Shown here: piece by piece, positions 10,046 through 19,315 of the stretch
Position numbering within the stretch: the stretch's first letter is position 1
Layout: each line of letters opens with the position of its first letter
From: Candidatus Burkholderia verschuerenii
Lineage (GTDB): Bacteria; Pseudomonadota; Gammaproteobacteria; Burkholderiales; Burkholderiaceae
NCBI RefSeq assembly: GCF_001189365.1
Contig: NZ_LFJJ01000010.1
Coordinates: 1-53,934 of the forward strand
Length of the DNA stretch: 53,934 nucleotides
Direction: 5' to 3'
Notes under the pieces: generated by a model
The model's database searches: none
Told to the model about the DNA's origin: nothing
The model's input: the letters and a program-made list of their open reading frames with translations, nothing else
Made by a program: the position numbers and the translations under genes

Positions 10046-10072
10046 TTAATTAAATCAAGTTGATTTAATTAA
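10046..10072. promoter_or_regulatory. 27-bp perfect palindromic operator upstream of the ROK regulator
   Basis: Two 13-bp arms, TTAATTAAATCAA and TTGATTTAATTAA, are exact reverse complements separated by one G. It is a strikingly AT-rich island in GC-rich DNA and lies 38 bp upstream of the preferred GTG start of the ROK gene. ROK repressors bind AT-rich palindromes, so autoregulation of the sugar operon is the natural reading. Binding itself is inferred. Confidence 0.8.
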
Positions 10073-10291
10073 GAACGTCGGCGTGTCGAAGTAAAGCAGG
10101 GAAATCCCGAAGACATCGAAATCGTGCGATTTGACAGAAGTAAGCGTCTTTTGAATACTGCGGCGCGTTTCGACACTAGGCGATGCGCCCGCACAGGCCA
10201 AGACGCGCCGCAGCGAACGTAGGCTGTCTGAAAGCCGCGCGCCAGTTTGGCTGTGCTATCGTCGGTCGCTTAATCTCATAATTTGGCGCGC

Positions 10292-10795
10292 ATGTTTTCC
10301 ATCTCTCAGACTTCGCACGCGAACAAGGCCGCTCATTACGACGATCTGCTTCAGCAGGCGCGCTCGCTGATCGGCGACGAAAGCGACTTCATTGCGAACG
10401 CGGCGAATTTTTCGTCGCTCGTCTATCACTCGCTGCCGGAGCTGAACTGGGCCGGTTTCTATTTCTTCGATGGCCGCGAACTTGTCGTCGGGCCGTTTCA
10501 GGGCAAACCGGCGTGCGTGCGCATCGCGCTCGGACGCGGCGTGTGCGGCACGGCCGCGCAGACGCGCCGCACGCAGGTCGTGCCGGATGTCGAGGCGTTT
10601 CCCGGTCATATCGCCTGCGATTCGGCGTCGCGCTCGGAGATCGTGGTGCCGCTCGTCGCGAGCGATGGCACGCTGATCGGCGTGTGGGACGTCGACAGTC
10701 CCGTGCCCAACCGCTTCGACGACGAAGACGCGCTCGGCATGGAGGCGCTGTGCACGGCGTTCGTCGCGCTGGCGTGGAGCAAGCGCGCGTCCTGA
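10292..10795 (+). CDS. msrC: Free methionine-(R)-sulfoxide reductase (GAF domain)
   Basis: A 167-residue cytoplasmic GAF-domain enzyme that reduces free methionine-R-sulfoxide with thioredoxin. The family fold is clear in LNWAGFYFFDG, LVVGPFQGKPACVRI and GRGVCGTAAQ. The three redox cysteines are present at 75, 85 and 109, the same 10- and 24-residue spacing as in the Escherichia coli enzyme (Cys84, 94, 118). The start MFSISQ was preferred to a TTG nine bases upstream because family members begin near this point. It is a single gene, divergent from the ROK operon. It appears intact. Confidence 0.9.
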   Translation: MFSISQTSHANKAAHYDDLLQQARSLIGDESDFIANAANFSSLVYHSLPELNWAGFYFFDGRELVVGPFQGKPACVRIALGRGVCGTAAQTRRTQVVPDVEAFPGHIACDSASRSEIVVPLVASDGTLIGVWDVDSPVPNRFDDEDALGMEALCTAFVALAWSKRAS

Positions 10796-10826
10796 GCGCG
10801 CATCCATCGTCGCGAACAAAACAACC

Positions 10827-11819
10827 ATGACCAGCCTCGTCCGCCGCCGCCTGCTGACTGCCTGCGCCCTTGGCGCGTGCGGCATTGCGCGCGTGCGCGA
10901 GGTCGAGGCGGCGACGCCGAACGCGAACGACAACAAGGCCGTGGTCGCGCTGGTGCTGAAGTCGCTCGCCGATCCCTTCGTGACCACCATGATCGATGGC
11001 GCGAAAAATTATCAGCGGCATTTCGCATCGCAACTCGATCTGGAGACGTACGGCACGTAGACCGACAACGACGTCGCCGGGCAGATTCGCATCGTGCAGA
11101 CGCTGCTGGAGGCGAAGGTCGGCGCCATCGTGATCGCGCCGACGGATTCGCGCGCGCTGTTCGTGCCGGTGGCGAAGGCGATCGCGGCGGGCACCATCGT
11201 CGTGGCGATCGATACGGCCTTCGACGAAGCCGTGCAGGATGCCGCCAACGTGACGGTGCCCTTCGTCGGACCGGACAACCGGCGCGGCGCGCGCATGGTC
11301 GGCGCGTATCTCGCGACGCAGCTCAAACCGGGCAGCGAGATCGGCATCATCGCGGGACCGGCGAACGATCGCAACGCGCAGCAACGCACGCTCGGCTTCA
11401 AGCAGGCGATGGAATCGGCAGGCATGCACGTCGCCGTGGTCGAGGCGGGCGACTGGAGCGTGACGAGCGGCAAGGCGATCGGCCTGCAGATGCTCTACGA
11501 ACATCCGACGCTCGCGGGGCTGATGTGCGCGAACGACAACATCGCGATCGGCGCGACCGATGCGGTGCGTATCGCGGGTAAGCGCGGCCGCGTGCTGGTG
11601 ACGGGCTACAACAATATCGAGGCCGTCCAGCCGATGCTGCGCGACGGCAGTCTGCTCGCGACGGTCGAACAATTCGGCGCGCGTCAGGCCGTGTTCGGCG
11701 TGGATGTCGCGGTGAAGGCGCTGCTGGAACGCCGCCGCCAGCGGGATTTGTCGCCGTTTATGGAGACGCCGGTGCAGGTGGTGACGAAGGCGGGGGGGGT
11801 GGGGGGAAGTAAGGGGTAG
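10827..11819 (+). pseudogene. Sugar-binding periplasmic protein gene with in-frame amber stop
   Basis: A 330-codon frame encoding a type I periplasmic sugar-binding protein is interrupted by TAG at 11058-11060, in the context YGT(stop)TDNDVAGQI, where relatives would carry Gln; a single CAG to TAG change explains it. The rest continues in the same frame with family segments AKVGAIVIAPTDSRALFVP, GIIAGPANDRNAQQRTLGF and GYNNIEAVQPMLRDGSLLA. The 26-aa N-terminus resembles a signal peptide. The C-terminus runs into a G-rich tract and ends KAGGVGGSKG, which may be altered. No permease or ATPase partner is adjacent, so it was an orphan before decay. Confidence 0.88.
11792..11816 (+). repeat. Poly-G tract at the 3' end of the dead binding-protein gene
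   Basis: A run of 8 G, one T, 6 G, then AAGTAA and 4 G lies over the last codons and stop of the pseudogene. It could form a G-quadruplex and is slippage-prone. The encoded tail is low complexity and may reflect earlier slippage. Confidence 0.6.
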
Positions 11820-11928
11820 CGTTTCGACTAAGTTTTTTGGTGCCGAATAAAGTTAGGATTGCTTGTCTTCAAATTGGCGCGGCGCACAGGTAATTTGAGT
11901 GTCCCGCGCACGAATGTCGAGGCACGCC

Positions 11929-12261
11929 ATGCCGATCCTGATTGAACTCGAAAAAAGCACCGGCAATGTCTACGCCGACCTCGATTTTCCCGACGCGGAA
12001 GAAATGCGCGTGAAGGCTCAGTTGGCGAGCAAGATCGGGGAGATCATCCGGGCGCGGCGCTGGACGCAGCAGCGCGCCGCCGAAGTATTGGGCATCAGCC
12101 AGCCGAAGCTTTCGCAACTCATGCGCGGTCACTTTCGCGGCATCAGCGAAGCGAAAATGCTCGAACTGCTGGCGCGGCTCGGCCGTGATATTCAGATCGT
12201 CGTTGGGCCGCCGCGCCGCTCGACGAAGGTCGGTCGCGTCGAAGTCGTCTTCGCGACCTGA
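11929..12261 (+). CDS. XRE-type helix-turn-helix protein, antitoxin-like (orphan)
   Basis: A 110-residue DNA-binding protein. The helix-turn-helix spans about residues 40-75 (IIRARRWTQQRAAEVLGI then SQPKLSQLMRG), preceded by the typical DLDFPDAEEMRVKAQLASKI segment and followed by LLARLGRDIQIVV. This arrangement matches the HTH_37-type antitoxins that sit downstream of HigB/RelE-like toxins. No toxin gene is present in the 110 bp upstream. The ATG at 11929 has GAGG six bases ahead; ATG 11914 is possible. It may be a solitary regulator or the survivor of a lost toxin-antitoxin pair. Confidence 0.75.
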   Translation: MPILIELEKSTGNVYADLDFPDAEEMRVKAQLASKIGEIIRARRWTQQRAAEVLGISQPKLSQLMRGHFRGISEAKMLELLARLGRDIQIVVGPPRRSTKVGRVEVVFAT

Positions 12262-12274
12262 ACGCTGACGCCGC

Positions 12275-13447
12275 TCAAATCACCCCGCGCTTCGCCAGAT
12301 TCCCATACAGCGCCCGCACTCCGAACTTCCACGGCTCGATCTCCGTCGACAGCTTCACCGTATTGACCAGCGCGCCCAGGCTCGGCGTCGAGATCGTCAC
12401 GACATCGCCGAGATGATGCGTGAAGCCGCCGCCCGCCGTGTCGCGGTCCTTGATCGGCGAGAACATTGTGCCGAGGAACAGCATGAAGCCGTCCGGATAC
12501 TGGTGATGCTTGCCGTGTGTCTGACTGACGAGATCGGCCGGATCGCGGCTGATTTCGCTCATATGGCTCACGCCTTCCAGCACGAAGCCGTCGTCCGCGC
12601 CGTCGATGCGCAGCGACAAACTCGCGCTTCGCACCGTGTCGAGCGTGAAGCGCTCGTCGAACAGGCGCACGAACGGGCCGATCGAACACGAACTGTTGTT
12701 GTCCTTCGCCTTGCCGAGCAGCAGCGCGCTGCGGCCTTCGATATCGCGCAGATTCACGTCGTTGCCGAGCGTCGCGCCGACGATCTCGCCGAGCGCGTTC
12801 ACCGCCAGCACGATCTCCGGCTCCGGATTGTTCCACTTCGAGGTCGGATACAGGCCGACATCCGCGCCGAAGCCGACCGACGACATCGGCTGCGACTTCG
12901 AAAACACTTCTGCGTCCGGCCCGATGTCGACTTCCATATATTGTGACCACGCGTCGCGCCGCTCGAGTTCGGCCTTGAGCTTCGCCGCGCTTTCGGATCC
13001 GAGCTGAATCTTCGACAGATCCGCGCCGATCAGCTTGTTGATGGTGTCGCGGACTTCCTGCGCGCGGCTGGCGTCGCCGCCGGCCTGCTCTTCGATCACG
13101 CGCTCCAGCAGGCTCACAGCGAAGGTGACGCCGCATGCCTTCACCGCCTGCACATCGCACGGAGCGAGCAGACGCAGCGCGCCGGGTTTGCCGTCGAGCG
13201 TCGCTTGCAGCAGGTCCTGCACGGTGCCGAGGCGCTCGCCTTCCGCGTTGCGCGCGATGCTGAGTGCATCGTCGCGATCGAACAGATCGGCGGTGGTCGG
13301 CGCGGCGCGCGTGATATCGAACACCTCGCCGTTGCGCACGGCGACGACGGCCGGGCCATCGACGGGAGCGGGACGCCAGACGCGGCCGATCAACACCGCG
13401 TCGGACACGTCTTCGGGCAGGCAAGCGGAAACGGAAAGGGTCGGCAT
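12275..13447 (-). CDS. Fumarylacetoacetate hydrolase-family enzyme, probable 2-keto-3-deoxy sugar-acid dehydratase
   Basis: A 390-residue enzyme with a C-terminal FAH fold: family segments are KACGVTFAVSLLERVIEE, NNPEPEIVLAVNALGEIVG, GNDVNLRDIEGRSALLLGKA and FLGTMFSPIKDRD, including the acidic metal ligands (EVDIGPDAEVF, EPE). Length and N-terminal domain resemble the XylX group of the oxidative pentose pathway, which dehydrates 2-keto-3-deoxy-pentonates, rather than true fumarylacetoacetase. That assignment is from memory of the family and is tentative. It is divergent from an IclR regulator, as is common for sugar-acid catabolic genes. The start MPTLSVS gives the family length. Confidence 0.75.
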   Translation of the reverse strand: MPTLSVSACLPEDVSDAVLIGRVWRPAPVDGPAVVAVRNGEVFDITRAAPTTADLFDRDDALSIARNAEGERLGTVQDLLQATLDGKPGALRLLAPCDVQAVKACGVTFAVSLLERVIEEQAGGDASRAQEVRDTINKLIGADLSKIQLGSESAAKLKAELERRDAWSQYMEVDIGPDAEVFSKSQPMSSVGFGADVGLYPTSKWNNPEPEIVLAVNALGEIVGATLGNDVNLRDIEGRSALLLGKAKDNNSSCSIGPFVRLFDERFTLDTVRSASLSLRIDGADDGFVLEGVSHMSEISRDPADLVSQTHGKHHQYPDGFMLFLGTMFSPIKDRDTAGGGFTHHLGDVVTISTPSLGALVNTVKLSTEIEPWKFGVRALYGNLAKRGVI

Positions 13448-13525
13448 GACGGATTTGCAAGCGGTCGAAAGGGAAGCCGATCGTAGCCCGCGTGCCGTGC
13501 GGGTGTCCATCGGGTTGATAATCTA

Positions 13526-13539
13526 TCCAACCTGTTGGA
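13526..13539. promoter_or_regulatory. Palindrome in the FAH-family / IclR divergent spacer
   Basis: TCCAAC and GTTGGA are exact inverted arms around CT, placed in the 133-bp spacer between the divergent enzyme and regulator genes, 42 bp before the regulator start. It is a good candidate IclR operator by size and position. No binding data can be read from sequence. Confidence 0.5.
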
Positions 13540-13580
13540 ACATAGCGGGATTCGACCGTCGTCGCTCAGTTGTTGCTCAT

Positions 13581-14327
13581 ATGGACAAGTCTTACGAAGT
13601 GCCCGCGCTGCGTCGCACGAACGATATTCTCGACCTGCTCGCCACTGCCGCGAAGCCGGTGCGCGCCGCCACGCTCGCGGAACGGACCGGTCTGTCGCGC
13701 AGCACGCTTTATCTGCTGCTCGATACGCTCACGCGTCTGCAATGGATCGACAAGCGCGACGATGGCTACATGATCGGCGTCGGCTTGTTCGAACTGGGCA
13801 ATGCCTACAAGCGTCACGATCAGTTGCAGGCGGCGTTTCGCAAGGGCGCGGGCGAGTTCATCGCCAAGCATAACGAGGTCGTGCAACTGGCCGTGCTCGA
13901 TGGCGTGCATGTCGTGTACGTCGCGCGCGAGGATCCGCATCGGCCGGTGCGGCTGGTGTCGGATCTCGGCTCGCGTTTGCCCGCACATTGTTGCGCGCTC
14001 GGCAAGGCACTGCTCGCGGGCCTGTCCGACGATGCCGTCATCGAACGATTGCCCGAGCGGCTCGAAGCGGTGACGCCGCATACCGTCACGCGGCGCGCGG
14101 CCTTGCTGCGCGAACTCGCGGTGATCCGCACGAGCGGCCTGGCGATCGAGCGCGAGGAAGTGGCGGCGGGCATCGCGTGCTTCGCGGCTTACGTCGGGAT
14201 GACGCCGGCGGGCAAGCGCGTCGCGGTATCGGCGAGCGTGCCGGTCGGACGGCTCGACGCCAAACGCGAGAAGCTCATCTGCATCGGCGTAGTGCAGCTT
14301 GCGGGACAACTGCGCGGTGCGCTTTGA
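13581..14327 (+). CDS. IclR-family transcriptional regulator
   Basis: A 248-residue regulator. The N-terminal winged helix contains AATLAERTGLSRSTLYLLLDTL and the wing WIDKRDDGYMIGVGLFELG. The C-terminal GAF-like effector domain shows the usual LPAHCCALGKALLAGL motif and the late AAYVGMTPAGKRVAVSASVP segment. IclR proteins control degradation of aromatic or sugar acids. Its divergent position next to the FAH-family gene makes that gene the likely target. It is intact and of normal length. Confidence 0.9.
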   Translation: MDKSYEVPALRRTNDILDLLATAAKPVRAATLAERTGLSRSTLYLLLDTLTRLQWIDKRDDGYMIGVGLFELGNAYKRHDQLQAAFRKGAGEFIAKHNEVVQLAVLDGVHVVYVAREDPHRPVRLVSDLGSRLPAHCCALGKALLAGLSDDAVIERLPERLEAVTPHTVTRRAALLRELAVIRTSGLAIEREEVAAGIACFAAYVGMTPAGKRVAVSASVPVGRLDAKREKLICIGVVQLAGQLRGAL

Positions 14328-14629
14328 TTCCCACATATTGATGCGTAGAAGTTTTACCTTCCGGATTAAAACTCCCTTCCGCCCTACTGTCCGATAAACC
14401 GCCGTTTCCGTGCTAACCCGCACGCACGTTCGGCTCGCACGATTCGCACGATCCACACGCGACGAGGAACGTCGATTGCTTGGCGTCTCCGCTCGAATGC
14501 ACGCGAATGACCAACGCCTTACGCGCACCATTCATGTGATTGTACGCGCAAAGTTCAGCCCGCGGTTCCGCCCGGTGATCGACGCATCGACCGGGATTCA
14601 ACGCCGAGTCAAGACACGAGTGAGCGGCA
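14328..14629. other. 302-bp spacer without a recognisable gene
   Basis: No open frame with coding character is seen. The first 80 bases are somewhat AT-rich and could hold the promoter of the efflux operon, while the last part contains GTGAGCGGCA just before the EmrA-like start. Confidence 0.4.
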
Positions 14630-15825
14630 ATGTCCGACCTAAACGACACCCAAGACGCATCACGTCCGGGCGCCGCCGCGAGCGGCGCGTCAGGCGAGCG
14701 CAACGATGACCGAGTCAACCGAAGGTCAAAGGCAAGGCCGGCGGCAACGGCAATGGCAATGACGGCAGCGAGGAAAATGGCAACGGCCGCAAGAAGCCCG
14801 GCAAGAAGCCGCTGGTGATTCTCGCCATCGTGGTCGTGATTCTGGCGATCGGCGCAATCATCTGGTGGTTCATGACGCGCGATCAGGAAAGCACCGACGA
14901 CGCCTACACCGACGGCGACGTCGTGACCATCGCGCCGAAAGTATCGGGCTATGTCGTGGCGATGAATATCGACGACAACCGCTTCGTGCACAAGGGCGAT
15001 CTGATGATCAAGATCGATCCGCGCGATTTCCAGGCGCAGGTCGATCAGGCGAACGCGCAACTCGGGCTGGCGCAGGCGCAACTGTAATCGGCGCAGCGGC
15101 AACTCGATGTCGCGCGCGTGCAGTATCCCGCGCAACTCGCCGAAGCCGAAGCGCAGGAACAGACCGCGCGCGCCAATCTGGCGCAGGCGAGCACGGCGTA
15201 TCAGCGGCAGAAGAGCGTCGATATTCGCGCGACCTCGCAGCAGAACATCGATACCGCGACCGCTCAGCAAAAGAGCGCGCAGGCGAGCGTCGCGCAGGCG
15301 CATGCGCAGGTGCGCACGGCCAGTCTCGTGCCGCAGCAGATCGCGACCGTCGTCGCCAATGTCGAGGAAAAGCGTCAGCAGGTGCGGCAGGCGCAACTCG
15401 AAACCGCCAATCTCAATCTCGGGTACACCGAACTGCGCGCGCCCGCCGATGGCTGGATCACCAAGCGCAACGTGCAATATGGCACCTTTCTGCAAGCGGG
15501 CACGTCGATTCTGACGCTGGTCACGCGGCGTCTGTGGGTGACGGCCAACTTCAAGGAAACGCAGCTCGACCGCATGCATCCCGGCGATAAGGTCGATATC
15601 GACGTGGACGCGTATCCGAACATGAAGCTGCACGGTCATGTCGATAGCATCCAGCTCGGCAGCGGCTCGCGCTTCTCGGCTTTCCCCGCAGAAAACGCGA
15701 CCGGCAACTTCGTGAAGATCGTGCAGCGCGTGCTGGTGAAGATCATCATCGACGATGGTCTGAAACCGGAGACGTCCTTGCCGCTCGGCTTGTCCGTCGT
15801 GCCTACTGTTTTGCTGAGGCACTGA
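14630..15825 (+). pseudogene. emrA: EmrA-like membrane fusion protein (HlyD family), frameshift plus nonsense
   Basis: This was the periplasmic adaptor of a tripartite drug pump. Frame one starts MSDLNDTQDASRPG and goes out of phase near 14717-14722, where one base appears lost (an expected AAC-CCG-AAG reads AACCGAAG). In the next frame the membrane anchor LVILAIVVVILAIGAIIWW and the start of the biotinyl-lipoyl domain DAYTDGDVVTIAPKVSGYV are clear. A TAA at 15085-15087 interrupts the coiled-coil after LGLAQAQL. Beyond it the frame continues with the second half of the hairpin and the beta-barrel (LWVTANFKETQLDRMHPGD). Two independent lesions make function very unlikely. Confidence 0.9.
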
Positions 15826-15829
15826 CGCC

Positions 15830-17409
15830 ATGAGCGATACGCAAGTTGAACACGATCACAGCGGCTGGAAGCCACGCTCGAACCTGTGGCTGATCGCCGT
15901 CGTCGTCACGCTCGCGGCGTTCATGGAAGTGCTCGACACGACTATCGTCAACGTCGCGCTGCCGCATATCGCCGGCACCATGTCCGCCAGCTACGACGAA
16001 GCGACGTGGACGCTCACGTCGTATCTCGTCGCTAACGGCATCGTGCTGCCGATCTCCGCGTATTTCTCGAAGATCCTCGGGCGCAAACGCTATTTTCTGA
16101 TCTGCATCGGCGCATTTACCGTGTGCTCTTTCATGTGCGGCATCGCGAGCAATCTCGGCGAACTGATCGTGTTTCGCTTGCTGCAAGGCTTCTTCGGCGG
16201 CGGTCTGCAACCGAGCCAGCAATCGATCATATCTTCCCGCCCGAACAGCGCGGCCGTGCGTTCTCCATTTCGGCGGTGGCGATCGTCGTCGCGCCCGTGT
16301 TCGGTCCGACGCTCGGCGGCTGGATCACCGATAACTTCACCTGGCGCTGGGTGTTTCTGATCAACGTGCCGGTGGGCGTGCTGACGACCATCGCGGTGAC
16401 GCAGTTCGTCGAAGATCCGCCGTGGCAGCAGAAGCAGGACCGCAAGAAGATCGGCTTCGACGGCATCGGCATCGGGCTGATCGCGATCGGGCTCGGCTGC
16501 CTGCAAGTGTTTCTCGATCGCGGCGAGGACGACGACTGGTTCCATTCGACCTTCATCACGACCTTCGCGGTGTTGTCGGCGCACTGGCTCGTGGGCGCGG
16601 TGTTCTGGCTGCTCTACGCGAAGAAGCCCGTCGTCGATCTGCGCGTGATGAAGGATCGCAACTTCGCGCTTGGGTCGGCGGCTATTGTCGGCTTCGCGTC
16701 GGTGCTTTATGGGAGCGCGGTGCTGATTCCACAGCTTGCGCAGCAGCAGCTTGGTTATACGGCGACGCTCGCTGGCCTTGTGCTCTCGCCGGGCGCGGTG
16801 TGCATCGTGTTCCTGATACCGATCGTCAGCAAACTGATGAACGTGATCCAGACGCGCTTTCTGGTCGCGTTCGGCTTCTTCCTGATGGGCTGCGCGTTGC
16901 TGTATTCGCATCATCTCGTGCCGAACATCGACTATGTGACGTTGACGAAAATGCGCAGCGCGCAATCCATCGGCATCGGCTTTCTGTTCGTGCCGGTGAC
17001 GACGCTCGCCTATTTGTCCTTGCCGAAATCGTTGAACGACGATGCCTCCGCGCTCTTCACGATGTTCCGCAATGTCGCCGGTTCCATCGGCATTTCGCTC
17101 GCGACGGCGGCGATCCGCGAGCGCACGCAGGCGAACATGGCGCATATGGTCGAGCATATGACGCCGCTGAATCAGCCGTACACGGATTCGGTGAATCGCA
17201 TCGCGCGCACGCTGATGGATACGGGCCAGTCGATGTCGTCGGCGATGACCGCCGCGACCGGTCGCATGTACCAGACTTTCGTCGAACAGGCGACGATCCT
17301 CGCGTATCTCGACGTGTTTCTCGCGTGCGCGATCTTCTCGTTCCTGTTCATACCGCTTTCGCTGTTTTTCTCGCCGGTGAAAGCGGCCGGTCAGGCGGGA
17401 GGGCATTGA
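15830..17409 (+). pseudogene. emrB: EmrB-like MFS drug transporter (DHA2, 14 helices), frameshifted
   Basis: The first 133 codons encode helices 1-4 with the family motifs VLDTTIVNVALPHIAG and LGRKRYFLICI. The frame then breaks at about 16229-16234 after QPSQQSII. The rest continues in another frame, starting IFPPEQRGRAFSISAVAIVV and VAPVFGPTLGGWITDNFTWR (motif C), through to the C-terminus. A few bases of the expected loop appear to be missing. The start lies 4 bp after the EmrA-like stop. An intact protein would have about 525 residues. The fragments alone cannot form a working pump. Confidence 0.9.
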
Positions 17410-17410
17410 G

Positions 17411-18840
17411 ATGACACCGCGTCTTTCCGTACTCGCATTGAGCGCGCTGCTCGCCGCATGCGCGGTCGGCCCCGATTTCAAATCGCCGGATGTCAAGGCG
17501 CCCGACGACTGGAGCGACACGCAGCGCGTGCAAAACGCATCGGCCGATGCGCGCATGCCGTACGCGGAAAATCCGTCCGTCGTGCAGACCACCGCCGATC
17601 CCGATCCGCGCTGGTGGAAGCAGTTCAACGATCCGACGCTCGATTCGCTGATCGATCGCGCGGTCGCGGGCAATCTCGATTTGCAGGCGGCGGTGTTGCG
17701 TATCGAGGAAGCGCGTCAGCAATCGATCGCGGCGGGCGCGGCCGGTTTGCCGCAAATCAGCGCGAATGCCAAGGTTACGCGCGAGCAGCTCGGCGCGAAG
17801 GGCATCCTCGAATCACAGGGCGTCTACGATCAGGTGAACAATATCGGCGGCAACAACGGCACGCAGATTCGCCAGGGACTCGATTCGATCACGCAGCCGA
17901 CGACGCTGTACCAATACGGCTTCGATGCATCGTGGGAACTCGATCTGTTCGGGCGCGTGCGGCGTTCGGTCGAATCCGCGAATGCGCAAGAGCAGGCGCA
18001 GATCGAAAGCCGCAACGATGCGCTGGTCTCGCTCGAATCGGAAGTCGCACGGACGTACGCCCAGTTGCGCGGCGCGCAGGCCATCAAGCAGATCACGCTC
18101 GCGGAAATCGACGCCGAGCAGCAGATTCTCGATCTCACGCGCGAACAGGCGCGCGTCGGGCTGACGAGCCAGCAGGACGTGCAGAGCGCGAGCGCGCAAG
18201 TCGGCACCTTGCAGGCGAATTTGCCGTCGCTCGATGCGCAGATCGCGCAGGCGATGAACGGCTTGTCGGTGCTGACCGGCAGTCCGCCCGGCACGCTCGA
18301 TGCCGAACTCGCCGATGCCAACAACAGCGCCGTCGTGCCGCCCGTGCCGCCGACGGTGCCGGTCGGTTTGCCATCGACGCTTGCGCGCCGACGCCCGAAT
18401 ATCCGGCGCGCTGGTCGAGCCTGTTCTGGTCGGTCGGCCCGAGCATTTCGCTGCCGATTTTCGAAGGCGGGCAGCTCAGAGCGAACGTTCGGGTGGCGAA
18501 GGCGGAAGCGGGCGCGGCGGCGTTGCAGTATCGGCAGACGGTGCTTGGCGCGTTGCAGGACGTCGATAACGCGCTGGTCAACTATCGCACGGAGCAGGAT
18601 CGCCGCGCGGCGCTGGTGCGGACCGTGGAGGCGAACCGCATCAGCCTGCAACTGGCGACGGACAGTTATCGCAAGGGCATTACGCCGTTCGTCACCGTGC
18701 TCGATGCCGAGCGACAACTGGCGCAAACGCGCGAGCAACTCGCGCAATCGACCGTCAACGTGACGACGAATCTCATCGCCGTGTACAAGTCGCTCGGCGG
18801 CGGATGGCAGGGCGACGGGCAAGCTACCGCACAGAATTAA
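17411..18840 (+). pseudogene. Outer-membrane factor lipoprotein (NodT/TolC-like), internal deletion and frameshift
   Basis: The N-terminal part (lipobox LLAAC, then GPDFKSPDVKAPDDW) reads normally to GLPSTLARRRPNI at about 18395. The frame then jumps to EYPARWSSLFWSVGPSISLP and continues to the C-terminus (ITPFVTVLDAERQLAQTREQ). In relatives about 35-40 residues normally lie between RRRPDI and the ARWSSLFW-like segment, so roughly 110 bp were deleted with loss of frame. It forms the third gene of the efflux operon, one base after the EmrB-like stop. Loss of half the second repeat should abolish the channel. Confidence 0.88.
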
Positions 18841-19076
18841 CGGCGGCGTTTCTTCCAGTCATAATCGGCGGCCGGATCGGCCGCGCCCGGCTTGCCCACC
18901 GATTGCGGATTCTCGCTGCACAAGGTCACGAAACCGATGTCCTCGCCCAGCGCCTGACGTTTGCGCAGGCTTTCGGCGAACTGCAAGGCGTCGGCGAGCG
19001 CGTCGGCGTCGAAGCGCTGGAAGTGCGCTTCGCTTGCGTCGCCGTTGCATGGCGCGAGCCAATAGACCACGAACAT
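18837..19076 (-). CDS. Small conserved hypothetical protein
   Basis: A 79-residue soluble protein of unknown function, starting MFVVYWLAPCNGDASEAHFQ. It ends in a basic tail DYDWKKRRR. AAAGG lies seven bases before the start, which supports translation. Its stop overlaps the stop of the efflux-operon outer-membrane gene by four bases in convergent orientation. No catalytic motif is visible. Confidence 0.65.
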   Translation of the reverse strand: MFVVYWLAPCNGDASEAHFQRFDADALADALQFAESLRKRQALGEDIGFVTLCSENPQSVGKPGAADPAADYDWKKRRR

Positions 19077-19315
19077 CGTTTTGCCTTTTATCGACGATAG
19101 GTTGATGAGGTTCCCGCACCGGCGTGTTTCATCGCGTGTGCAAAAGCTGCGCACGATGCGCGAAAGCGGCGCATGCACGACGACACCGATGGCACCGGGT
19201 ATTCCCGAAGTGTAACTTCGCGAGCCGCGCGCAGACTGAACCTCCCGCGCGGTCCCGACCGGACGCGCGCAAGGGAACGAACGTTGCTGGAATTAGCGCT
19301 CATTCCGAGGCCGCC

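Noticed and set aside
12192-13460. Second minus-strand frame over the FAH-family gene
   Set aside because: It overlaps the recognisable enzyme in another frame and is extremely Arg-rich, with no motif.
16223-16240. Programmed frameshift in the EmrB-like gene
   Set aside because: No slippery heptamer or downstream structure; relatives need extra residues at the junction, and neighbouring genes are also broken.
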